NCBI RefSeq assembly: GCF_014200495.1
Contig: NZ_JACHBY010000002.1
Coordinates: forward strand, 434,001-498,000
DNA length: 64,000 bases
Direction: 5' to 3'
From: Mucilaginibacter geliditolerans
GTDB lineage: Bacteria; Bacteroidota; Bacteroidia; Sphingobacteriales; Sphingobacteriaceae
Under the pieces are notes generated by a model that saw only the letters and a list, made by a program, of their open reading frames with translations, made no database searches and had not been told where the DNA came from. Position 1 is the stretch's first letter. Each line of letters starts with the position of its first letter. This document shows, piece after piece, positions 26,701 through 35,696 of this stretch. Made by a program: the position numbers and the translations under genes.

Positions 26701-29124
26701 ACTACTTATTATGTACAAACTACTGCAAACGGCCTCACCAGCGCACGAACCCCTGTTACAATAACCGTTAATCAAACACCTGTAGCTCCTGTTGTGGCGC
26801 CGACAGGCACTTGCATGGGCAGCCCTGCAATACTAATAGCAAATGGCTCAACAGGCACATATAAATGGTATGACGCGGCAGCCGGTGGAAACTTGTTAGC
26901 TACAGGCAGCACATTTACAACATCTCCATTGCTATCAAATACCATCTACTATGTTCAGGCAGTAATAGATGATTGTATTAGTCCACGTACAAAAGTAAGC
27001 GTATCGGTCAATCCGGTACCTAATATTACCAGTTCACCCAATAATAATGCCTGCGGTGGTATCCCATTAAATTATGTAATTACTTCTGATACTCCCGGGG
27101 CTACCTATTCATGGAGCCGGGCACAGGTAACAGGCATCAGTAACCCGGCGGTGACCGCTCAAACATCAGGTACTATTACTGAAGCTTTGATAAATACCTC
27201 CGCCGCCCCTATTGATGTAACCTACCTGATAACACCATTAAATAATGGCTGTTCAGGGCCTGTATTTAAATACGTAGTTACCGTTTATCCAACGCCGGCA
27301 GTTACCAGCAGCCCTACGGCAACAATTTGCGATAATACAACCGATGATTACGCGATAACCTTCAGCGTACCACAAACAATATTTACCTGGAGCCGCGCAG
27401 CTGTTCCGGGTATAACCAACGCAGCAGTATCGGGGCAAACAGCAGGGACCATACGCGAGGTACTTTTTAATACTACTACGGCCCCAATTGCAGTTCCATA
27501 TACCATTAATTACCAAACCAGCAATTGCCAGGCACAACCATTTACATGGACAGAAACCATAAACCCTACGGCCTACATAACCAGTGCTGATGCAGCAACA
27601 ACATGCAGTGGCACACCGCAAAACTATACCATTACATCAAACATACCGTCAGCCACATTTAGCTGGGAACGGGATACAGCAAACAGCATCAGTAACAAAC
27701 CTGTAAGCAATCAAACGTCAGCAACTATTGATGAAACTTTAGTTAATACTGGCCCTAACCCGGTAAAGGTTAGTTATATTATAACACCAATTGCGTTTGG
27801 TTGCCCGGGCGCTGCTTTTGCCTATACAGTTACATTGAATCCGCAGCCCGCAATGCCTGTAACCAATAGTAATTCCCCCATTTGTGTGGGCAGTACTATA
27901 CAATTGCGCACACCTGTGGTCAGAAATGCGACCTACTTATGGACAGGGCCCAATAATTATTCATCCACCCTGCAAAACCCGGATATTACCAATGTAACAC
28001 TTGCTGATACAGGCATATACCACTTATATGTTACCGTTAACAGTTGTACCAGCCCTGCCGGTACTACGCAGGTAATGATACATGAACCACCAAAAGCTGA
28101 TGCAGGCCCCAATCAGTTAGTTTGTATAAATATCCCCTCGATACAATTGGCAGGCAAAGTTACCGGTGGCACAACAACAGGTATATGGACACCATCCGGA
28201 TCAGGAACATTTTCACCATCAAGTAATGACCTGAATGCTAAATACATCCCCTCGGCGGAAGACAGAGCGGTAGGAACAGTAACATTAACTCTTCGATCAA
28301 CCAGTACTGACGATTGCAATTTTTCCATTTCAAGCATGACCATTACTTTTGGGCCTTCGCCTGCAGTAAGTACAGGTGGTAACAGGAGTGTTTGTATTCA
28401 GGAGGCCAGCGTTCCGCTAAAAGCGCAAATATTTATTCCGGGTGGAAGTAAATGGAGCACCTCTGGTAGTGGGAGTTTCACTCCTTCAGTTGATGAGTTA
28501 GATGCAACATATACCCCATCTGCTGCCGATAAACAAAGCGGATCAGTAAAGCTAACCCTTACCGCTAATAATCCCGGCGAGTGTTATATACCTTCGGATA
28601 CGATGCTGGTGAAATTCAGCCCTCCGCCAACAGTTAATGCAGGTGGCATACGGTATGTTTTACGTGGCCACACTATTACTTTAGATCCTGTGGTCAGCGA
28701 GACTGATGTGACCTACTTATGGTCGCCAAATATTGATATCAATAATGCTACCTCAAAAAACCCGGTTATTACCGGCGATATCGATCGTAGTTATACCTTG
28801 GCGGTTACCGATAGCCTGGGCTGTGTAACTTACGCCCAAACTCAAATCATAGTATCTCCAGAACTGGTTATACCTAATGCCTTTACACCCAACGGCGATG
28901 GCATTAATGATTACTGGGATATTAAAGGCCTTGTTGCCTATACTAACGCCATTATTGATGTATTTAACAGGTACGGTGCAAAACTCTATCACTCGGTGGG
29001 ATACCCCACACCGTGGGACGGAAAATATAACGGACAGCAACTGCCCGTTGGCACGTATTATTATATTATAAATACCAATGTAAACAACCAGGTACTATCG
29101 GGTTCATTAACAATTATAAGGTAG
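23788..29124 (+). CDS. Giant Ig-like/PKD-repeat surface protein with T9SS type B sorting domain
   Basis: A 1778-residue secreted protein. It has to start at the TTG at 23788, since an in-frame TAA lies at 23779 and there is no ATG before the signal peptide (NTRLFFLLLLLLPFRGFSQS). Nine Ig-like units of about 75 residues share C-SG-x-x-x-x-L, then (Q/W)WYDAATGG-x-L, then TTYYVQT-x-x-x-x-C-x-SARTPV. Seven are consecutive, and two more follow a beta-rich insert. Next come three PKD-like units (C-x-x-x-x-x-Y-x-IT-x-x-x-x-x-x-(F/Y)-x-WSR), then further Ig/PKD-like repeats with DAGPNQ/VSTGGNR motifs. The last ~90 residues (IPNAFTPNGDGINDYW to LSGSLTIIR) are the gliding-motility-type C-terminal domain that directs type IX secretion. 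Probable role: adhesin or surface polymer. Confidence 0.88.
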   Translation: MIARYFVNTRLFFLLLLLLPFRGFSQSCTLKDSLSSSSPDICSGNAVILTPTLSGGTGPYNYIWSTGETTQTISVNKAGTYTVSVTDKSTSCPAVTASISVGVSTMPNAPTASSTTVCENSPATLKATAPGGTYQWYDAATGGNFLATGDTFTTPPITTATTYYVQTTLSNCTSARTAVTVYTAGRPSVTNTSVCSGNGATLTASGGTNYVWYDSAAETNQLATGPIYTTPAVTKTTTYYVVATVNGCVSAPTAVIVYISPPPPTPTSSNVTICSGMAASLHANATSGIFDWFDVPTGGTSLISSPDYTTPALTASTTYYVQTSANGCESARTPVTVTVNPIPPAPAAQTSTICYGTSTNLTITTPAVDGSTYQWYDAATGGRLLTSGTTYQTLVLDNTTTYYIQSVNGGCISSRAPVQVIVNPPVAAPSVSGAIVCSGSATMLTATSTVKGGIYQWYNTPTGGTLLVTDSTYTTPALTATAKYYVQTVVGDCTSARTAVSVTVLPSVAAPKASGATICSGNYAVLTASGGSGNYGWYDSPAGGNLLSSAQVFVTSALTTNATYYVQTASNGCESTRTPVTVTVNPITPSPTVSGATSVCAGSTATVSASTTASGGILWYDAATGGTLLGSGNNYTTPALTETTTYYAESNSSTCPSDRTPVTVTVTPTADAQFEYTYGTYGGTAKNPIPVIADPAGGTFTSSPAGLVFVSNTTGEVNIKASKKSKYTIVFTTNGPCPGTSSVIFVTDSIPNGNFYYNGPYCQSGSNPYPTFASNSSAGTFSASPSGLVFVNKTTGQINLNASKPGTYTVSNTLVLSDGSPEVATANVTIDPAARVNAGPNQSVQTGQPVKLAGSVSGASGAIWSGGKGTFSKPNLLNAVYTPAAGESDVTLTLTTTNPTSVCGPASAKVEIFIHTVPVAPTAPGTSVCMGSSTTLSALTPGGTYRWYDSATDGTLLSTGPNYITPPLTATTTYYVQTTANGLTSARTPVTITVNQTPVAPVVAPTGTCMGSPAILIANGSTGTYKWYDAAAGGNLLATGSTFTTSPLLSNTIYYVQAVIDDCISPRTKVSVSVNPVPNITSSPNNNACGGIPLNYVITSDTPGATYSWSRAQVTGISNPAVTAQTSGTITEALINTSAAPIDVTYLITPLNNGCSGPVFKYVVTVYPTPAVTSSPTATICDNTTDDYAITFSVPQTIFTWSRAAVPGITNAAVSGQTAGTIREVLFNTTTAPIAVPYTINYQTSNCQAQPFTWTETINPTAYITSADAATTCSGTPQNYTITSNIPSATFSWERDTANSISNKPVSNQTSATIDETLVNTGPNPVKVSYIITPIAFGCPGAAFAYTVTLNPQPAMPVTNSNSPICVGSTIQLRTPVVRNATYLWTGPNNYSSTLQNPDITNVTLADTGIYHLYVTVNSCTSPAGTTQVMIHEPPKADAGPNQLVCINIPSIQLAGKVTGGTTTGIWTPSGSGTFSPSSNDLNAKYIPSAEDRAVGTVTLTLRSTSTDDCNFSISSMTITFGPSPAVSTGGNRSVCIQEASVPLKAQIFIPGGSKWSTSGSGSFTPSVDELDATYTPSAADKQSGSVKLTLTANNPGECYIPSDTMLVKFSPPPTVNAGGIRYVLRGHTITLDPVVSETDVTYLWSPNIDINNATSKNPVITGDIDRSYTLAVTDSLGCVTYAQTQIIVSPELVIPNAFTPNGDGINDYWDIKGLVAYTNAIIDVFNRYGAKLYHSVGYPTPWDGKYNGQQLPVGTYYYIINTNVNNQVLSGSLTIIR

Positions 29125-29129
29125 CTATA

Positions 29130-32100
29130 TTAATTCAACAGGTTAAGCAGATCTGTTTTTGAGAGATTTTTAACAAATGAGGTATCGCTTTTGATCAAAT
29201 CATTAGCGAGTGATTGCTTGTTTTCCTGCATCACCATTATCTTTTCTTCAACCGTGCCGGGGCATATCAGCCTTACGGCAACAATATTTTTGTCCTGCCC
29301 AATACGATGACAGCGGTCAATGGCCTGGTTTTCAACTGCCGGGTTCCACCATGGGTCAACCAGGTAAACGTAATCGGCTTCGGTTAGATTGAGGCCGGTG
29401 CCGCCTGCTTTCAGGCTAATCAGGAAAACACGGATCTCCGCATTGGTTTGAAAATCATTAATAACCACTTGCCTGTTACGCGTTTGCCCGGTTAAGTAAC
29501 TAAAACCTATCCCTCGGCTCTTTAGTTCTTTTTTTATCAGATCGAGCATGGTTACAAACTGGGAAAATACCAATATTTTATGCTGATGCTTTTTGCCCTC
29601 AATCTCCTCCATCAGCATATCTATCTTAGCAGAGGCATTACCGGGCATCTTCTCGCCTTTAAGCAATAATGGCGAATCACAGATCTGCCGCAGGCGTGTT
29701 ATACCTTTCAGCACATTCATGGGCGATTTTTTCAGCACATCGCCTGTGGTGGCCGATATATAATCCCTGAACTCTGTTTCGTACGCGTTATAAATATTGC
29801 GCTGCTCAGCCTTCATTTCGCAATACAAAACCATTTCGGTTTTTTCCGGCAGGTCTGATGCTACCTCCTGCTTGGTACGCCTGAGGATGAATGGACTGAT
29901 CTTATTTTGCAGTTCCTTAGCCCGCTTACTGCTCTTAAACATATCAATAGGCGAAGAATAGATCTCCTTAAAATATTGCTTACTGCCCAATAAACCCGGG
30001 CAGGCAAAGGATAGCTGCCCATACAGATCGAATGTGTTATTTTCAATGGGCGTGCCTGTAAGCACAATTTTGTTTCTCGATTTTAAAAGCCGGGTTGCTT
30101 TATAACGCTGCGATTCCGGGTTCTTGATCTGTTGTGATTCATCAAGAAAAACATAATTGAACTCATAATCCTTCAGGAAAACAATATCAGCCAGCAAAGT
30201 TCCGTAAGAGGTGAGAACAACCTCATATTTGTCAAATTCTGATATACTTTTAATGCGATCGGCCCCATAAATAGTATGAACACGCATTGTTGGTGCAAAT
30301 TTTACGATCTCCAGCTGCCAGTTATGGATTAATGAGGTAGGTACCACCACCAGGTTGGTATTGTGTTTGCTTTTGCCCCGTTGGGATAGAATAAATGCTA
30401 TAACCTGTATTGTTTTACCCAAACCCATATCATCAGCCAGGCAGCCACCGAAGTTAAAGTCATCCAAAAAATTGAGCCAGCTTAAACCCTGCTGTTGGTA
30501 TGGGCGCAGTTCGCCGTTAAAGTCTGCCGGGGTTGGCACTAACTTAACAGCTTCAAAGTTTTCCAGTTTTTTATGATAGATGCTGATCTCATTCATTACC
30601 TTCTCATCCAGATCGGCCTCATTAAATAATTGTTCTATCACTGTAAAGTTCGACTTCGCTATCTGCAAAGTTTCATCATCTGCTATCTCGCCCGCATTAA
30701 AATAATCGTTAAACTTTTCTATCCATTCAGCTGGTAAAATACCTGTTGTGCCATCATCTAGCTGCACGTATTTGGTTTTGTTCTTTACCGCTCGGTAGAT
30801 CTGTTTCAGAGCTGCTCTTTTACGCCCGAAACGCGCGTTAACAATAGCATTGAACCAGTTAAGGCCGCTCAATACTTTAATATTGATCTTTACCTTATTG
30901 GCGTTAAGCTTATTACCTTCCAGCTCATTAAAACCGAGTATGCTTATTTTTTGATTCTGCCACTCATCAAACACATCCAGAAACCAGTCCTCATCCAAAA
31001 ATCTTTTTTTATGCAGATAGAAATATTGCAGGTCGTTTTCCAGCTGTTCTTCAAAATAAGGGTGCTGTTTTACCAGTAATGCAGTAAAATCAATCTCCGC
31101 TGCATCTTTCCGGTTTACCAGGAATTCCTTGCCCCGCTCATCAACCGAATAGATCTGCCTTTTGGTACGCACGGATATTTCCACCTCACCATACCGCATC
31201 ACCGGGATGAGCATAACATGTGTACCAAAATCCGATAGGTAAATTATTCTTTCAGTTTCGTTATTAAAGCCCTGCTTTTTTAACTGGGCTGGGGTAGCGG
31301 CTTTGATGTGCGGGTAATCAATATTTACCTTTTCTTCCAACTTGGTGAGCAATTGTTTCTTAAACTCATCAAATTTTGAGCTATGTACCAGTATATTATC
31401 CTGTCTTTTGGTTAGCAGGTTTATCACGTTCAGCTGTTGCAGGTTAGGCGTTAAATAAAGCTTGTTGCCGGTCCATACAAAATAAGTAAACCAGATACTC
31501 AGATTTTTAAAATCAAATATCTGCTGATCTATTTCAAGGGTGCCCGATAGCTCAAAGAACTGATCTTTAGGCTTGACGGTTAGTTTAGGCTCTGCTGTAA
31601 GCAACTCAACCTTTACGGGGAAAATTGAGTTTGCGATAATATTTTCTGATATCTCATTATCATGATAATAAAAATCATAATCCAAAGGGTTTTTGACAAT
31701 GGCTTTTAAAGCCATTATATCGGCCTCGCTAACTGTTTTATTAATATGGTGCTGAAACTTGTGTATCCCCGTAAAGAACTTCAACTGCTGTGCATCCTCC
31801 GTTTGCCAGATCATATCCAGCGGGGCTATCTGCGTTAATGGATTTTTGATCTTCCCGTCCCTGGTCGTTTGTGCCGAATATAGTTCAACAAATAAATACT
31901 TATAATATTTATGCTGCTTTAATACAATGCAGATGGTGTGTTCTTCCGTTACAACCGGCGGCGCATCAGCCACAATAATCGACTTTAGCGAGCCTATGCT
32001 TTCCTTGGTTACTGGTAATAAGGATGTTAAAACCGGAGTAATTTCCAGCTTGCTGTTAATAAGCTCAATTTTGAAAAAACTATCGAGGTCCGCTTCATGT

Positions 32101-32522
32101 TCGAGCCCGTAATCAACAGCAAATTTTTTGAGCTTATTATGGCGCAGCTTTTCATCAAAAAACACTCTTAACTCGTCCCGTTTTATAATTTCGGATAATA
32201 CCGCGGCCTGGTGTTCACAAAGCCTGTTATTTTCGGCATAGCAGTCGCAGGCCAGTATCAGCCTGCTATTTTCATTGATAACCGCAACTACAGGGAAAGC
32301 CGCCTTTTTGTGTTGATTGGTAAATGTACCTTGGTTAATTTCAAGTGAAAGCGCGGAAATGCTACGATTGCCGCTTTGATCTGAATAAATATCGGCAGCG
32401 GTATGCTGTGCAATAAGCACTTCGGTTAAAGTATCAATAGCAACACCCTCAAATGCAACCGTATGATTACGGGATGGCTCATCCTGATCGAACCTTAACT
32501 TACTTACCCGTATTTTCTGCAT
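29130..32522 (-). CDS. SNF2/SWI2-family helicase with SWIM zinc finger
   Basis: A 1130-residue Swi2/Snf2 DNA-dependent ATPase. A SWIM zinc finger lies near the N-terminus (C92-x-C94 ... C102-x-H104), then a long beta-rich region typical of bacterial SNF2 proteins. The helicase core follows: Walker A DDMGLGKTIQV near residue 698, motif II DESQ near 795 (DESQ instead of the usual DEAH/DEAQ), LTGTPIENN (motif III), VFSQFVTMLD and motif VI QAIDRCHRIGQ near 1073. Family role: ATP-driven remodelling of protein-DNA complexes, in bacteria for example recycling RNA polymerase (RapA-like). It begins on the base immediately after the stop of the upstream gene, so the two are translationally coupled. It converges with the Ig-repeat gene, leaving only five bases between. 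Confidence 0.92.
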   Translation of the reverse strand: MQKIRVSKLRFDQDEPSRNHTVAFEGVAIDTLTEVLIAQHTAADIYSDQSGNRSISALSLEINQGTFTNQHKKAAFPVVAVINENSRLILACDCYAENNRLCEHQAAVLSEIIKRDELRVFFDEKLRHNKLKKFAVDYGLEHEADLDSFFKIELINSKLEITPVLTSLLPVTKESIGSLKSIIVADAPPVVTEEHTICIVLKQHKYYKYLFVELYSAQTTRDGKIKNPLTQIAPLDMIWQTEDAQQLKFFTGIHKFQHHINKTVSEADIMALKAIVKNPLDYDFYYHDNEISENIIANSIFPVKVELLTAEPKLTVKPKDQFFELSGTLEIDQQIFDFKNLSIWFTYFVWTGNKLYLTPNLQQLNVINLLTKRQDNILVHSSKFDEFKKQLLTKLEEKVNIDYPHIKAATPAQLKKQGFNNETERIIYLSDFGTHVMLIPVMRYGEVEISVRTKRQIYSVDERGKEFLVNRKDAAEIDFTALLVKQHPYFEEQLENDLQYFYLHKKRFLDEDWFLDVFDEWQNQKISILGFNELEGNKLNANKVKINIKVLSGLNWFNAIVNARFGRKRAALKQIYRAVKNKTKYVQLDDGTTGILPAEWIEKFNDYFNAGEIADDETLQIAKSNFTVIEQLFNEADLDEKVMNEISIYHKKLENFEAVKLVPTPADFNGELRPYQQQGLSWLNFLDDFNFGGCLADDMGLGKTIQVIAFILSQRGKSKHNTNLVVVPTSLIHNWQLEIVKFAPTMRVHTIYGADRIKSISEFDKYEVVLTSYGTLLADIVFLKDYEFNYVFLDESQQIKNPESQRYKATRLLKSRNKIVLTGTPIENNTFDLYGQLSFACPGLLGSKQYFKEIYSSPIDMFKSSKRAKELQNKISPFILRRTKQEVASDLPEKTEMVLYCEMKAEQRNIYNAYETEFRDYISATTGDVLKKSPMNVLKGITRLRQICDSPLLLKGEKMPGNASAKIDMLMEEIEGKKHQHKILVFSQFVTMLDLIKKELKSRGIGFSYLTGQTRNRQVVINDFQTNAEIRVFLISLKAGGTGLNLTEADYVYLVDPWWNPAVENQAIDRCHRIGQDKNIVAVRLICPGTVEEKIMVMQENKQSLANDLIKSDTSFVKNLSKTDLLNLLN

Positions 32523-34025
32523 CTACACCTTATCCAATACAGCACCCGGATTATCATCCGCTTTAGTCAGATTTTCTTTTTCTTCTTTTTCAGGATTGAC
32601 AACGCATGGATACCCAAACAGGCAGCGTTCCTTTATCATGGTTACTACTTCTGGTGGTACATGTTCCTCCCACCCAGCTTCACCATGTTTTATAAGCTCC
32701 AGCACTTTATCAGTTTGCGCATGCAGGTTATTTTCGTTGTAATGATGAATATCCTCTATTTTATTATTGGCTATCAGATAACGGTACAGATCGATAAGGT
32801 GTGCCGGCGGGTTAAACCTAAGGCAATTGTAAATAACCTTATCGCGCAAGGTAGGATATATGAACAGCTTAACCTTACGGCTGAATAATGTTGCAAAAGA
32901 CTCTAAAATACCACCCGGAAGGTCTTTATAATGCTCTTCAGAGAAAATATATTCCAAATTCGGATAGCCCAAAACCACACCCAATTTAAGTTTAGTTATC
33001 TTGGATAAGTAGGCTATCAGTTTATAATACTCATGAAAATTTGAGATCAGTACCGTTTGCCCGAGTGAGCAAAGGATATCTACACGGTCAAGGAAATCTT
33101 TTTCATCAATTTCAGCTGTTTCGTCGGCATTTCTTTCTTTTAATGATTGCAGGGTAAGCTCGGTAACTACCATCACGTTATCTTTATCTACATCGGGCTC
33201 CTGCATAAATTGCTTAACACCCGTGGTAAGCATATCCATATGCACATTAATAATAGGGCGAAAACGGCCGCGGATTACCACAATATGCTTTTTATACAGC
33301 ACTTCTGATGGTTGCTGATTCTTACCATCAGGACCAAAAACCGCCACATCAGAAAAACCATATTTAACCAGGTGCAAACTCATCAGCCTGTTATCAACCT
33401 TAGTGAAGTTTGGCCCTTCAAAACGGATCATATCTATCTGGATACGGTCCCTCGATAAGTTATCCATCAGTGAAAGCAGGAAAACCGGTGGCACTTCATT
33501 ATAATAAAAGCAGGCATACATCAGGTTAACACCCAAAACACCTACCGCTTGCTGCTGCAGGTTATTATCGTTATCCAATAGTTTTACGTGAATAACCACA
33601 TCGTTAAATTCGCCGTTTGGCTCTAACTGAAAGCGTACGCCCATCCAGCCATGCCCGTCGTTAGTTTTATTATAGTTGAGGGCCGAAACCGTATCAGAAA
33701 AAGCAAAGAATGTGGTTGAATCGCCACGCAGCTCAGCCAATCGCTCAATTAGTAAGCCATACTCATGGTTCAGCATTGATTTTAGCCTTGGCTCGCTTAC
33801 GTAACGGCGTACTTGCATGGCACCATAAATAGCGTCAGAAAAAGTCATGTCATAAGCCGACATGGTTTTGGCAATAGTGCCTGATGAACCGCCAGCCTTA
33901 AAAAAATTAGCAGCCACATCCTGCCCAGCACCAATTTCGGCGAAAGAACCATAAATTTTTGGATCAAGATTTATGGCAAGCGCTTTTTGTTTGGTTCCAA
34001 TGTCCTTATTATGAATGCTATTCAT
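32523..34025 (-). CDS. Conserved protein of unknown function, coupled to a SNF2 helicase
   Basis: A 500-residue soluble protein with no signal peptide or membrane helix. I recognise the N-terminal block (LDPKIYGSFAEIGAGQ-VAANFF, then GSSGTIAKTMSAYDMTFSDAIYG) as very strongly conserved across Bacteroidota and some other phyla. Database names for that family are contradictory (some call it a TonB-dependent receptor, which this cytoplasmic sequence cannot be) and I do not know its activity. Later blocks include FFAFSDTVSALNY, GWMGVRFQ and VLISNFHEYYKL. The last base of this gene is adjacent to the first base of the SNF2 gene. Conservation and coupling argue for a housekeeping role; nothing more specific can be claimed. 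Confidence 0.8.
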   Translation of the reverse strand: MNSIHNKDIGTKQKALAINLDPKIYGSFAEIGAGQDVAANFFKAGGSSGTIAKTMSAYDMTFSDAIYGAMQVRRYVSEPRLKSMLNHEYGLLIERLAELRGDSTTFFAFSDTVSALNYNKTNDGHGWMGVRFQLEPNGEFNDVVIHVKLLDNDNNLQQQAVGVLGVNLMYACFYYNEVPPVFLLSLMDNLSRDRIQIDMIRFEGPNFTKVDNRLMSLHLVKYGFSDVAVFGPDGKNQQPSEVLYKKHIVVIRGRFRPIINVHMDMLTTGVKQFMQEPDVDKDNVMVVTELTLQSLKERNADETAEIDEKDFLDRVDILCSLGQTVLISNFHEYYKLIAYLSKITKLKLGVVLGYPNLEYIFSEEHYKDLPGGILESFATLFSRKVKLFIYPTLRDKVIYNCLRFNPPAHLIDLYRYLIANNKIEDIHHYNENNLHAQTDKVLELIKHGEAGWEEHVPPEVVTMIKERCLFGYPCVVNPEKEEKENLTKADDNPGAVLDKV

Positions 34026-34255
34026 ATAATTTTATTTATTTACTGTTGCCAGTAGCCCGAAGTAATTAGTTGATTAAAAGTACGACTTTTTAGAGAATGC
34101 GACAGAAAGAATTAGAAAAATGCAAATAAGATGGCTATTCCTTAACAATAGTTTAACCCGCTATTTCAGCAACTACCAATCAATGATATACATACATTAA
34201 TATATGCTGCTAAACTTTTTCATCAATCTTTTACCGCTCTATCCTTTCGGGATTA

Positions 34256-34263
34256 TATATTTG
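34256..34263 (+). promoter_or_regulatory. -7 promoter element of ppnP
   Basis: TATATTTG matches TANNTTTG and lies 31 bases before the ATG at 34295, a usual leader length for this phylum. Confidence 0.45.
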
Positions 34264-34294
34264 CTTTTCATATCAAACCAAATACAAACTAATA

Positions 34295-34594
34295 ATGAGT
34301 GATTCAACTGAGGGGACAGTATCCCACAATGTATATTTTGATGGCAAAGTAAAAAGCCTGGCGCTTGACACAGATAAGGGCAAAGCTACCGTTGGTGTAA
34401 TGAAAAAAGGAACTTACCAATTCTCCACTTCCACACCCGAAAAGATGATCATTATCGCCGGCATAATGGATGTTAAATTACCTGAAGGCAGCTGGACAAA
34501 ATATTACGAAAAGGATGAATTTGACGTCGCATCAGGCGTTATATTCGATATTATATGTGATACTGATGTGGCTTATATCTGCTATTACGGATAA
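34295..34594 (+). CDS. ppnP: Pyrimidine/purine nucleoside phosphorylase PpnP
   Basis: A 99-residue single-domain cupin of the PpnP (YaiE, DUF1255) family, which phosphorolyses several nucleosides to base plus ribose-1-phosphate. The sequence follows the family pattern throughout: N-x-YF-GKVKSL, GKATVGVMKKGTYQFST, PEKMIIIAG-MDVKLP, W-x-x-Y-x-x-x-x-x-F-V, and YICYYG at the end. The length matches the usual 93-105 residues. It has its own promoter-like element and is followed by a 76-base gap before the PhyH gene, so it may not belong functionally with the downstream cluster. Confidence 0.92.
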   Translation: MSDSTEGTVSHNVYFDGKVKSLALDTDKGKATVGVMKKGTYQFSTSTPEKMIIIAGIMDVKLPEGSWTKYYEKDEFDVASGVIFDIICDTDVAYICYYG

Positions 34595-34670
34595 TTAAGT
34601 CTTTTCATATTATATTTATACAATAACAGGTATTATTTCCAATCCAAAACTTCGATATAATCCGTAAAAA

Positions 34671-35690
34671 ATGCCCGATCTGGCTATAACTTCATCCACT
34701 GAAACAGGCAAATTGCCGGTAATGCATTTAAAGCGTTATTGGCATAAATCTGTTTTAAAAAGGAACAATGAAATTAAGCCTGATGCTTTTACTGATGAAT
34801 GGACGCTGGATATTACTTTATTAAATGCACTAGGTTTAGGGTTGGAACCAACCATTCAATATATATACCTCGAAAATCCATCATTTGAAAAATTTGAAGA
34901 CTGGATATTACAGGTTACCGGTGAACCCGAATCTGAAAAAATAGTCCGGTTTAATCAGTTATTTACTAATGATAATATCGCTGAGAACAGCATAACGCAC
35001 AGCGACAATGTGCTAACCAGCGATGATTGGGACTTTTGGCAGCGAAACGGTTATGTCATTATCAGGAACGCAGTAACCAGGGAATGCTGTGACGAAGCTA
35101 TTGAGGCGCTTTGTGACCACATTAATATAAAAAGGCATGATCCGGCTACATGGTACAATAACCACCCTGCAAAACAGGGCATTATGGTGCAGCTTTTTCA
35201 ACACCCGGCGCTTGAGCAAAACCGCAAAGCCTTTAAAATCAGAAAAGCTTTCGAGGAGATCTGGAACAGAACTGATATTTGGGTAAATACCGACAGGGTT
35301 GGTTTTAACCCGCCTGTAACTCAATCCTATGCATTTCAGGGGCCACGCCTGCACTGGGATAGTAGCATTATGCCGCCCATGCCATTGGGTACACAAGGAT
35401 TGCTTTATTTAGCTGATACCGCAGAAAACCAGGGAGCATTTACACTTGTACCGGGTTTTCAAAACAAGTTAGAAGATTGGCTTAAAAGTTTACCCCTAGG
35501 CGCAGACCCGCGTAAACAGGATCTGTATGCTTTAGGCGCTAAGCCAATAGCTGCCAATGCCGGTGATTTTATTATATGGCACCATGCACTTCCACATGGC
35601 AGCAGTCCAAATACTTCGGCTTTGCCAAGGTTTGTACAATATATTAATTATGAACCCACCGGCAAGCAGGAAAGCGACATCTGGTTATAA
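34671..35690 (+). CDS. Phytanoyl-CoA dioxygenase (PhyH) family Fe(II)/2-oxoglutarate oxygenase
   Basis: A 339-residue protein whose last ~220 residues form a PhyH-type double-stranded beta helix. Iron ligands are visible: His228 and Asp230 in RLHWDSS, and the distal His at 309 in HHALPHGSS; Arg318 or Arg321 region (LPRF) can bind 2-oxoglutarate. An N-terminal region of about 110 residues, containing WHKSVLKRNN, has no recognised domain and may bind the substrate. The family hydroxylates very diverse small molecules and proteins. It converges with the sulfotransferase gene, with only six bases between them, and lies in a cluster with a second hydroxylase (Asp/Asn beta-hydroxylase type), which suggests a shared hydroxylation-sulfation job. 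Confidence 0.85.
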   Translation: MPDLAITSSTETGKLPVMHLKRYWHKSVLKRNNEIKPDAFTDEWTLDITLLNALGLGLEPTIQYIYLENPSFEKFEDWILQVTGEPESEKIVRFNQLFTNDNIAENSITHSDNVLTSDDWDFWQRNGYVIIRNAVTRECCDEAIEALCDHINIKRHDPATWYNNHPAKQGIMVQLFQHPALEQNRKAFKIRKAFEEIWNRTDIWVNTDRVGFNPPVTQSYAFQGPRLHWDSSIMPPMPLGTQGLLYLADTAENQGAFTLVPGFQNKLEDWLKSLPLGADPRKQDLYALGAKPIAANAGDFIIWHHALPHGSSPNTSALPRFVQYINYEPTGKQESDIWL

Positions 35691-35696
35691 AAGCAA

